Source: Scilla litardierei (lineage: Eukaryota > Streptophyta > Magnoliopsida > Asparagales > Asparagaceae). From it: a stretch of 64,000 nucleotides of DNA. Positions 36,449 to 44,915 of this stretch are shown here, piece after piece. Each line of letters starts with the position of its first letter. Within the stretch, counting starts at the first letter, position 1. The translations under genes were made by a program, and so were the position numbers. Where the stretch lies: NCBI GenBank assembly GCA_030789695.1, contig CM061142.1, positions 159,900,391 through 159,964,390 of the forward strand, given 5' to 3'. Under the pieces are notes generated by a model. It worked only from the letters and a program-made list of their open reading frames with translations. It was not told where the DNA came from and made no database searches.

Positions 36449-36670
36449 ATGGCCATGATCTTCGAGTCGAATGACGGCGGCGACGTGATGTTCTTCGTCG
36501 TCGTCGTGTGGCTCTCCATCATCTCCGTGTTCATCTTCTCGTCCGTCGACGACTCGGGCTCCTCCGGGAGAAGGCACAGGGGCTACGGGCCGGTGTTTGT
36601 CGGCGGCAAGGGCTGCGACTGCGGCGCCTGCGCTATGGGCTGCGGCATGTGCGGCACGTACCTCTCCTAA
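36449..36670 (+). CDS. 73-residue one-pass membrane protein with Cys-rich tail
   Basis: The start ATG lies in GCAGCCATGG, a good plant initiation context; a second ATG follows two codons later. The product has a short acidic N-terminus (ESNDGGD), one hydrophobic segment at about residues 13-33 (MFFVVVVWLSIISVFIF), a Ser/Arg/Gly linker, and a tail with five cysteines at 56, 58, 61, 65 and 68 (CxCx2Cx3Cx2C, GKGCDCGACAMGCGMCG). About 69 of 73 codons end in G or C, strong evidence for real coding in a monocot-like genome. It resembles small Cys-rich membrane peptides in general layout, but I do not recognise a named family. It could bind metal or be lipid-modified (inference). A 41-nt poly-C run begins seven bases after the stop. 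Confidence 0.8.
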   Translation: MAMIFESNDGGDVMFFVVVVWLSIISVFIFSSVDDSGSSGRRHRGYGPVFVGGKGCDCGACAMGCGMCGTYLS

Positions 36671-36676
36671 TCGACG

Positions 36677-36717
<41 letters not shown>
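36677..36717 (+). repeat. uninterrupted 41-nt poly-C tract
   Basis: Forty-one consecutive C follow CGACG just after the stop codon. It would sit in the 3' UTR of the small gene. It may form an i-motif/G-quadruplex pair in DNA, or be a sequencing or assembly artefact. Confidence 0.95.
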
Positions 36718-36719
<2 letters not shown>

Positions 36720-37565
36720 AGAGCTCCCTTTGTGCGACCTCCATGTTCCGTTTCCATCCTTTTTTTTTAATTTCCTTTTTCTGCGAGTAGAGCATGAAGG
36801 AGTGCTCTTTTTTTCCTTTTGGGGCCTCCCATGCATTTGTTGTGAATATGAATAAGAAAATGCAGGTGGAGTCTGTATGTATGTATGTATGTATGAAGAT
36901 AGCTGTTGCATAGCTGTTTGTGGGGGTATGATCAATTATGATATTTATTTAGCAACTTGTTGATTCAGTAAATCGTAACAACTTTATAAACAAGCAGCTC
37001 TTTGTGCCTTCTGGAGGTCCAGACCCTACACGTCTGAGATGCATGTTGGTTGCTCGGACTCCGCTATCGCTGCCCATATCAAAACCATTGGTTTGATTAG
37101 TGGTTCGTTGCCATGATTGGCATCTACAGTTTTAATTAATGTTGTATTAAGATACTTTTTATGTCATCGATTCCCCCACGTAACAGAAAAAACAATTAAA
37201 AAGAGTCACTTGATTTCTAAGGCATGTAATCTGCGGCATTGATTTAAATCTAGAAACTTTAGCAAATTGTTAAAGGCAAAAAGGCTAAAAAACCTTATAG
37301 TTTCACTATTTTCGCTATATACCTCCTATATATTTATTTTAAAACTACTTTCCTTGTTTGTTTTCTCACAGCCTAATACCGTACGAATTTTAGCCGTTGG
37401 AGAGTAAATGTTCCAAACATCCTTGGTTCTTATCCTAATAAATCTCCTCTCTTCCTCTCTCAATGGTTGGTCCCAAAAATAACTTACTTCCCTAAATGTA
37501 AGGAAGCACGAGTCCCCCAGGTAGAAACCGTTGAGATATTGAGTCTCGTTCTGTATGGTTTTTTT
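36718..37565. other. 3' flank of the small gene and intergenic DNA
   Basis: The probable 3' UTR includes GAATATGAATAAGAAAATG near 36842, a possible polyadenylation signal, and a GTATGTATGTAT microsatellite near 36874-36894. Beyond about 36950 I see only AT-rich sequence. A 92-codon minus-strand frame (37326-37604) has no recognisable domain. Confidence 0.45.
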
Positions 37566-38077
37566 TGTATGTTTTTGATGATGAACAAATTTTATATCTA
37601 TCATCTTTGAGTGCTTGGTTTAAGGCAAATCAAATGTGTGATGAGCTAAACAAGGTCATGTGTCAATTGGAGCAAGACAAAGAGATTGGAAAACATGAAT
37701 GTATCAAACGGCTTTCATTATAAAAATATATTTGATGTATTTTTCTTTCTTTGTCTTAGAATGTTAACACCTTGCTAGAAGCTCACACACATGGGAACAC
37801 CATAAAAATGATTTTAAACTATTTTAAAAAAAATTTACTAAGTTTTTAAAATATTTTTCAATGTATCTGTTAGATAGTCGACTACTCCTTGAATTGTACT
37901 CGAGTACTTTTCATTGGAAACTCACTATCTCATAAAATAGTCGACTACTATTGTTTTGGGAGTCGACTACTATTGTTTTGAGGAGTCGACTACCATCAGT
38001 CCAACAGATAGAAAATACAATTCCGTGATTTACGAAAAGCTATTTTTTCCATCTGTTGGAGGGGTGTTGTTGGAAAT
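37566..38077 (+). repeat. Copia-like (SIRE-type) LTR fragment
   Basis: TGTTTTTGATGATG-like sequence followed by TTTAAGGCAAATC resembles the beginning of SIRE/Maximus-type Copia LTRs as I remember them. It carries three AGTCGACTAC motifs plus variants (37876-37995). The Tat-type element at 38078 interrupts it; the preceding pentamer is GAAAT. No partner end is seen. Confidence 0.45.
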
Positions 38078-39127
38078 TGTTTCAGAGTGTTTTCTCACTA
38101 CAAAAGCGTTGACCGTGGACTACCCGGTCAACGTGGTCAAGGGGCCGACTTGGGTCCCTCGGGTGCGTCGAGCCCGTGCAGACGCGACGCGGATCGGAGT
38201 TGCAGACGACGTGGAGCACGTCAGCTGGGCCGGGTCTGGATCCTCGGCCTCAAGGGGGCTGAGGGGAAGCCTCGGCCCAGTGTGAGATGCTCGGCCTCGG
38301 ACGGTCGGACGACGAGGGGTAGCCTCGGCGCCTCGTGAGCGGAGGGGAAGCCTCGGCTCGGATGGACGTGCTCAGCCTCGGTCGGTCGGACGACGAGGGG
38401 TAGCCTCGGTCGTCTTGCTTGATGCGCGGCCGGCGTGGGGCGGAGGGGAAGCCTCAGCCCGTGGATCTGACGTCCTCCTGAACAGACGAGAACACTCGTC
38501 AGGGGGGCCGGACCTTGGTTCCGGCCAAATCCCCTCCGATGCCTAAGTCAGATGATGATCTGAAAGAGGAGGCTCGGCGGAGACGGTTCGACTCGAGAGG
38601 AGATCGGAACGACGTCCTCCGGCGCGAGCGGTGGAGGAAGGAGATGAAATGGGGGAACTAGGTCGTTGATGGAGTACATTAGGTTTTAGTTACCTAAGAT
38701 GCCCTCCTCTGTCCAGTCGTCCTTCTAGCCCTTTTATAGACCTCCCGTCGTGACTGCCTACGACTCACGTTCCTCGTCCGCCCCCAATCGTGCCCCCTCA
38801 ATCCGCCCCCCTACCGCCGCTCCCTGCGCCATCCCAACACCTCCCCATAACGGCCATTAAGTGGCAGCGGGCCTGGGGGAACGGTTATCGCGGGAGTGGG
38901 CGAGTGACTTGCGTGTTTTCGGGGTCGGGTCGGATCCTCGTTTGGGGGTCCTCTAGGGGGCCTTGTCGGGCGGGCCTGATCTTGCAGACGGGCTTCTGAT
39001 CGGTTGTTGGGTTTCTGAGTTCATGTCTTTCGGGCTTCGTCGGGTGGGCTTGGACCTCCCATGATTTCGCGTAGTGGGCCGCGCCTTTGGGCCCATGCTG
39101 TTGGGCCTCCGCAAAATAGACGTATCA
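38078..39127 (-). repeat. Tat-type LTR, complete (1050 bp)
   Basis: It begins TGTTTCAGAGTG and ends GACGTATCA, followed by ATTGCCCCCATCG. It contains GAGGGGTAGCCTCGG blocks (38300-38420) and a minus-strand TATAAAAG box (38731-38738). It matches 44555-44915 almost perfectly over the shared part. Confidence 0.85.
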
Positions 39128-39348
39128 ATTGCCCCCATCGGTGGGGTCGATCGGCTTTGGCCGGTCGGTTCGACCGATGTGACTCCTGGGGTTCCGAGTA
39201 GCGCGTCAGTCGAGGCGTGGTCATAAATGAAGGTTATGATGAGGCGGGTCGATTGGACTTCCCTTGGCACCGATTTCGAAACGCCGCCGGCTCTTTGAGG
39301 CTTGCCACGTGTTCCTGTCAGGCGTTTCGAATTCGTCCCTGGGTCTTG

Positions 39349-39356
39349 TATATAAG
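39349..39356 (+). promoter_or_regulatory. plus-strand TATA box for the antisense gene
   Basis: TATATAAG lies 220 bp inside the element from the 3' LTR and about 120 bp before the conserved start of the Transposase_28-type frame. It is followed by a CT-rich leader. The other copy has TTAAATAA at the equivalent place. It suggests a promoter independent of the LTR. Confidence 0.55.
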
Positions 39357-39473
39357 TGGCCCGGCTGCGTTGATCCCAACTTCTTCCTCGCTCTTCCCTC
39401 TGTTCCTGGCTTTCCACAAACTCGGAGTCTCCCGCCGCCTTCGTTTCCTTGTCTTCTCCAAATTAACAAAAAG

Positions 39474-41615
39474 GTAACTCTTAGGATAGGTGGCTCTGGC
39501 CAAGGGGCGAGGGATCCTCCTGAGTCCAGGCGCGGCGGGCCCCGATCTGTGGGATCCGGTCCCTCCTTGGGGAACCGTTCCCTCCGAGATAGAGGGAAGG
39601 GGAAGCTCTTCCCAGATTATGCAGGCGATGATGTGGTGTCGGCTGCCGTGCAGCTTAATGTACCTCCGGTTGTCCTCAGAACGCCGTCGAGGACTTCTTT
39701 TCCGGCGGCTGCGGAGATTCGGGGAAGGTACCTCTGTAACCCGTATGATGTTCGAGTCCCTTTCATTGACGAGCGGATCTGTCTGCCGAGGAGCAACGAA
39801 GTCGGCGTTTATGTCGAGATGTTCCGTCTGGGCCTTCGTTTCCCGCTCCATCCCCTCTTTATCCAAGTCATGGAGTACCTCATGGTGTCCCTTTGCCAGT
39901 TTACCCCCTGTTCGGTTGCGGTTCTGACGGGCTTCGTGATGCTCTGCTGCGCTCGTGGTCTGGAGCCATCTCTCTCCCTTCTCTTCTATTTTTATCAGAT
40001 CCAGACGGTCGGTCTAGGGTCATGGCTACACCTTCGAGCCCGCGTGGGGAGGGAATGCCTGATCGGGCTACCCCACTGGGCGGGGGATTGGAGCTCGGAT
40101 TACGTCTTCGTAGTCTTCCTTGAGGATGCTCAGATTTTGACAGGTTGGGGTGGGTCAGGTCGGCCTGGCTGAACGCTAACCCTCTCCGAATCGGGCGGCC
40201 GTCGCGCTGCTGTCGGCCCTCCCTTTGGAGGCGAAGTCTATATGGCCTTTGCTGGACGACCTACTCCTGAAGGCCGTCTTGTGGTCTCCGGGTAGGCCGC
40301 CTTTCTAATCCTAGATTGCCCCGTGGCTTACCCTGATTTCAGTTTCTCTTGCAGGAATGGCTGGTCGCGAGTTCACCCGCAACGTTGATGAGCTGATTCG
40401 GCGTGGAGCCGCTCAGAGCCGAGGTAGCACCTCGGGAAGGGCACCTCAGCGGACCGTTGAGGAGGAGGTGCGCCGAGCTGAGACCACCGTGGGCAAGGTG
40501 GTGGCCGCACCTCCCGCCTCTTCTTCTGGTAGTCTCCTCCCTGGGGGGGTCGCAAGGTCCGGATCCGTCCCGCCAGCCCAAGTGGGGGGTAACGACGGGT
40601 CCGGTGCAGCTCCTCTTGCGCTTGGCGTGCCCCCTCTTGTCCCCGAAGGTGGAGGTGGCACGAGGCGGAAGCGCTCCCCTTCGGCGCCTGCCGAGCCTCA
40701 CGGAGGGAAGAGGAGGAAGGAAGGCGTGGATCCCTCCAGTCCGGTGTGCTCCGTGCCCCCGGCGGTGGCCGCCGGGGATCTTCCGGTGGCCCTGACAACC
40801 ACCCCCGTCGCAGCGTCTCCGCCTCCATTATCGGGAATCGGTACCCTATTGGCGAGCAGCTCGGCCTCCCTCGAGGTCACCCCCGGGGGTTCGGTGTTTG
40901 TCGACCGAGCCCTGGCTCAGCAGTTCACCGAGGGCTCCGTCCTCCCCCGTGATCGTAGTCTCCTCGAGAGGGTCCCCGCCGACAAGGTGTCAGACTCCTT
41001 GGTCTGGATCCTTCAACAGGTTTGGCTATCCTGCTGTCCTTTTCTTTCCTTCGCTCTCTTCTTGGCTCATGTCTTGTCGTTCAGGGTTCAACGCTCGCTG
41101 TTGAGTCGCGGCGTCGAGCTGTCTGTTTGAGGGAGCTGGAGGAGTCCTCTGCGAGGGCCCACGAGCGGGCTGGGGCAGCGGAGGTAGCTACGGTGGAGGC
41201 CCAGATGGAGTCTCGGCAACTCAAGCTCCGGGTGGCCGAGCTAGAGGGACGAGTGGATGCCATCCAGGGAAAGTTGGAGGACGCTCGGCGGTCGGCCGAG
41301 GAAGCGGCGGAGTCGTTCCGCCTGGAGAGGGAGGAGTTTCAGAGGGAACTGTCGGATAGGCGTCAGGTGGCGCGGTTCGCGGATGAGGTGGAGAGAGGCG
41401 TCGTCGGGACTCTGGGGGAGAGGATCTTCGAGGTCCTCAGGGAGGCCTTCGGTAAATATGAAGACCTTATCGGCCCCCGAATTGTCGAAGTCGTCCAGTC
41501 CTCCTTCCGGGATTGCGCGGAGCGCGTCCGGCAAGCCCCTCCGCCTGTCGATCCGCATCGCTCCGAGCAAGGCGAGGCACCTGAGGATGCGTCCTCCCGA
41601 GCCCGGGTTCCCTAG
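39474..41615 (+). CDS. Transposase_28-type antisense protein, multi-exon
   Basis: It encodes LRIGGSGQGA, a basic linker, then VPPVVLRTPS, NPYDVRVPF, DERICLPRS, VYVEMFRLGLRF, LHPLFIQVMEYL and LPHWAGDWSS. This pattern matches my memory of plant Transposase_28 (PF04195, putative gypsy type transposon). The frame then passes through KSIWPLLDDLLLK, an intron (40292-40354), MAGREFTRNVDELIRRG with a Pro/Ser-rich middle, a second intron (41020-41084), and a long Glu/Arg-rich helical segment (coiled-coil-like, REEFQRELSDRR) ending at 41615. The start ATG present in the other copy is lost here, and about 5 nt are missing near 40190, so this copy may be damaged. It runs antisense to gag. Function is unknown. 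Confidence 0.68.
40292..40354 (+). other. intron in the antisense gene
   Basis: The donor is CCGG followed by GTAGGC and the acceptor CTCTTGCAG. A CTAAT branch-point-like word and a pyrimidine tract lie inside. Retention would hit a TAA; removal joins LLLKAVLWSP to GMAGREF in frame. Confidence 0.65.
41020..41084 (+). other. second intron in the antisense gene
   Basis: The donor CAACAG is followed by GTTTGG and the acceptor is GTCGTTCAG. The 65 bp change the frame, and splicing joins LVWILQQ to GSTLAVESRR. The interior is T/C-rich. Confidence 0.72.
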
Positions 41616-42095
41616 GTCGTCCTTCCCGGCCGGTCATCCTTGTTTTTATCCTCGAATTTTTCAGCATTCGATTCGCTTTGGCCCGGCCTACTTGAAATGG
41701 ATCCCTGACTTCCGCAGTCTCCATTGGCTTCTTTACCGGCTCTCTGCTTCGGGGCAAACAATTGTTGATTGCACGGTCGTTCATTTAAGCCAGCGACTTT
41801 GTGTTCTTGGTCGACAAGTTTTGCTCTACCTGCGTTACCCTAGTTTTCGTAGGTGACGGGTTCTGTTGTCTGCCGAGAGCGGATTATTTGTAAGGAGGTT
41901 TCTCCACATCGATTTCCTGTAAATAGGACACACTTTTGTACCTTGGTTAATTGTTGGAAATGAAATTGATTTACTTGAATTCCCCGCGCATTTTGCTTTG
42001 TTGCTGCGACCTCGGCTCCTCTGCTGACGGTGGTCGCTCGCCTCCTTTCTCCGGGAGGTTGCCCCTTGCCCCTCGAGTGGATAAGTCGGTTGACG
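41616..42095. other. spacer 3' of the antisense gene
   Basis: I see no coding frame I can support. It likely holds the antisense gene's 3' UTR, with TTGTAAATAGG-like sequence near 41918. It leads into the tandem array. Confidence 0.45.
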
Positions 42096-42640
42096 TCCTT
42101 GATGGCTGGGGGGACTGCCCCCAGTCTTACGAGCAACGGAGTCGGTCAGTGGGGGTGTAGCTCCTCGGCTTAGGACCGGTCGGCGTCTGTGCTGGCTGGG
42201 AGGATTGCCCCCAGACTTACGAGCGAAGGAGTCGGTCGGCGAGGGCGAAGCTCCTCGGCTTAGGACCGGTCAGCGTCTTTGCTGGCTGGGGGAATTGCTC
42301 CCAGACTTACGAGCAAAGGAGTCGGTCGGCGAGGGCGAAGCTCCTCGGCTTAGGACCGGTTGGCGTCTGTGCTGGCTGGGGGAATTGCGCCCCAAGACTT
42401 ACGAGCGAAGGAGTCGGTCGGCGAGGGCGAAGCTCCTCGGCTTAGGACCGGTCGGCGTCCGTGCTAGCTGGGGGAATTGCCCCCAGACTTACGAGCGGTG
42501 GAGTCGGTCAGCGGGGGCGAAGCTCCTCGGCTTAGGACCGGTCGGCGTCTGCGCTGGCTGGGGGAATTGCCCCCAGACTTACGAGCGATGGAGTCGGTCA
42601 GCGAGGGTGATGCTCCTCGGCTTAAGACCGGTTTTGATTG
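42096..42640. repeat. tandem array with GC hairpins (90-bp period)
   Basis: About six units are present; TTGC(C/T)CCC marks recur at 42207, 42297, 42387, 42479 and 42569. Each has CTGGGGGAATTGCCCCCAG or a close variant, a 7-bp stem with a 5-nt loop, then ACTTACGAGCGAAGGAGTCG. It lies between the 3' ends of two convergent genes. Unit length is divisible by three, so a 160-codon frame runs through it; this is probably not a gene. Confidence 0.88.
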
Positions 42641-42865
42641 ACCCCCCATCCGGTGAGGTGGCGGTCTTCACTCTTATGCACCCTTAGTGAAATGTTGATT
42701 CCGTCGGAGATGAAGAAAAGATAAAAGGAATGCATTTGTACTCTTAAAGGTCCTATTGGACTAGTACATTTGGAGGAAAAAAGGAAATAAAGCTAGACGG
42801 AGGGAGGTAAACCTAGATAATCTCCTCCTGACTAGGCTGCGACTGGGGGGAGGGGCCTCACCTGG

Positions 42866-44499
42866 TCACTCTATGATGCTGAGGGGTCCTTGGACGGTGT
42901 TGACCATCTTCCCTTTGTCCGGCTGCATAGAGGTTCCTTCTCCGTGGGCCGGCTCATCAGCTAAGTTCCTTGCGTGCCCTCGGCTCATCAACTTCTCAAT
43001 GTCCTTCTTTAGGTGCCAGCAGTCTTCAGTGTCGTGGCCGTTGTCCTTGTGGTATTTGCAATACTTTTCCCCATTTCCCCCCCTCTTTTTGTCTTCGGCG
43101 GGGGGCGATCAGCGCGCTCTTCCTTCTGTACTTGAGCGAGGAAGGCGTCTGGGGTGGCGTCCCTCGTACCCTCTCCTCGCTGCCTGTTTCTCGTCCTCTT
43201 CTCGGTCCGGTACCCTTCGGGGCTGCGACGCTCGCTATCGCCGTGTTTGGTCCCTCGTCTGGCCTTTCCTGCCTCGATGGCCAAGGTCGCCTCAGTCAAC
43301 ATGAAGCGCTCGGCCCTCGCCATGATCCCAGGGAGGTCTTTCGGGGGATCATTATGCAGAGATTTCTTCAAGCCTCTATGACGCAGCCCTTTCTTTAGGG
43401 CCGTTTGGACAACAAGGTCAGGAGGGCTGTTTACGTTCAGCCGTTCCGTGTTGAAGCGACGCATAAATTGTCGGAGCGGCTCGGTCGGGCCCTGCACTAT
43501 GTTAAACAAGTGTTCAGCATCAGGCATTACCTGTCGCCCTGCCATGAACTGTTTGCAAAACAGCTGGGTGAGTTCCTCGAAGCTGTCAATGGAGCGGCTG
43601 GGTAGGCTGCGGTACCAAGTTCTCGCCACTCCCCTGAGGGTCGAATAAAAGCCCCTGCAGAGCAGGGTATCGTCGGCTCCTTGGAAGGACATGTCCCCCT
43701 CGTAGTCCATCACGTGGTTCCCCGGATCTCCTATCCCGTCGTACTTCCCCAGCACTGGGATCTTGAATCGAGAGGGGACCCGCGCGTCGGTTATTCTCCC
43801 CGACAGGGGGCACCGGTCTCCGTGGATGCCTCCGGGGGTCCGACACCCGCCTACCTCAGGCTCGTTCGGTTGTGGCGGTGGCACAGGCACCGGCTGGGCT
43901 GGCTCCACGGCCCTCGCCACACTGGGGGTCGGGCTGACCCGGCGTTCCCGGCTCCTCCTGCGGGAGCTTCCGCTCCGTCGTGATCGGTCCCTCGAGTGGT
44001 GTCGATCGCTTCTTCTGCGGTGGGGTGATCGTGGCTAACGAGAAGATGCGGTCACCGATTTGTCCCCCGTGCATTCGGTTTCCCTCCGGCTCCTTTCGCG
44101 ATAAGGGGAGGAGGCGCGTGATCTCGCCTGATGGGAGCCGGGCAGTGTGAACCGACGCTCCGTGTTCGGTCTTCGGTTCCCGTGGTCATCGACCACAGCG
44201 GATTGTAGGAGCGGGGGGCCCCCCGCCCAACGATGGCCATCGCCCAGCACGTCTCCGTTGGCTGGTGCAGCGTCGATGAGCTGGTGTACCGTCACGACCA
44301 ACGTCTGGATGTTCGCGTTGGTCTCTTGGGCCAGGGCGCGGAGCTGCCCCTGCGTGGCCAGTTCCGACCCGCCAGTCTTTTCGGCTGAGGGGGCGGGGTG
44401 ATTGCCATCGGGTGCGCCCTCAAGGTTGCTGTTGGGTGCGCCATTCCCCTCCTCCGGGATGGGGGGCATGCGTCTCTTTCCGTTGCAGGCGCGTGCCAT
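42866..44499 (-). pseudogene. Tat-lineage gag, nearly open
   Basis: From ATG at 44499 (MARACNGKRRMPP) a 154-codon N-terminal part runs to TAG at 44035, after VTASSR. The same frame continues through an Arg/Ser-rich linker into the capsid: FKIPVLGKYDGIGDPGNHV, LLCRGFYSTLRG, TWYRSLPSRS, FEELTQLFCKQF, FNIVQGPTEPLRQFMRR and KKGLRHRGLKKSL. Near 43060-43100 the zinc-knuckle frame (YCKYHKDNGHDTEDCWHLK) is at -1 and runs to 42866, while the capsid frame stops at 43009. Both breaks sit at the same places as in the other copy. It would form particles around element RNA. Confidence 0.87.
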
Positions 44500-44534
44500 T
44501 GCAAGTGTGGTTTGTTTCTTCGTGGGACAGTTCG

Positions 44535-44552
44535 TTCCCACAGACGGTGCCA
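44535..44552 (-). promoter_or_regulatory. primer-binding site of the Tat-type element
   Basis: The minus strand reads TGGCACCGTCTGTGGGAA, two bases from the LTR end. It corresponds to the site at 34861-34878 with two differences. Confidence 0.8.
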
Positions 44553-44554
44553 GA

Positions 44555-44915
44555 TGTTTCAGAGTGTTTTCTCACTACAAAAGCGTTGACCGTGGACTAC
44601 CCGGTCAACGTGGTCAAGGGGCCGACTTGGGTCCCTCGGGTGCGTCGAGCCCGTGCAGACGCGACGCGGATCGGAGTTGCAGACGACGTGGAGCACGTCA
44701 GCTGGGCCGGGTCTGGATCCTCGGCCTCAAGGGGGCTGAGGGGAAGCCTCGGCCCAGTGTGAGATGCTCGGCCTCGGACGGTCGGACGACGAGGGGTAGC
44801 CTCGGCGCCTCGTGAGCGGAGGGGAAGCCTCGGCTCGGATGGACGTGCTCGGCCTCGGTCGATCGGATGACGAGGGGTAGCCTCGGTCGATCGGATGACG
44901 AGGGGTAGCCTCGGT
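44555..44915 (-). repeat. Tat-type LTR, truncated 5' copy
   Basis: It is near-identical to 38078-38420, then has an extra copy of a GATCGGATGACGAGGGG-type block, and stops after GTAGCCTCGGTC. About 690 bp of LTR, including the promoter, is missing, so this element cannot be transcribed from its own 5' LTR. Confidence 0.82.

Larger units (their letters stand above)
38078..44915 (-). mobile_element. Tat-type non-autonomous element with antisense gene and gag
   Basis: In element (minus) order: truncated 5' LTR (44915-44555), PBS, gag (44499-42866), hairpin tandem array (42640-42096), antisense spliced gene (41615-39474, plus strand), polypurine tract at 39128-39136, 3' LTR (39127-38078). No protease, RT, RNase H or integrase is present, so it would depend on an autonomous relative. 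The same gene order in the 5342-35795 composite shows that this is an established element structure and not a one-off rearrangement. Confidence 0.82.

Noticed and set aside
36422..36935. overlapping frames with poly-Gly or poly-Pro runs
   Set aside because: They are caused by the 41-nt C tract and shadow the 73-codon gene.
40339..40828. minus-strand Arg/Pro-rich frames of 120-151 codons
   Set aside because: They are shadows of the GC-rich low-complexity exon of the antisense gene.
42205..42687. 160-codon repetitive open frame
   Set aside because: It is the same artefact in the 90-bp array; there is no start context or conserved peptide.
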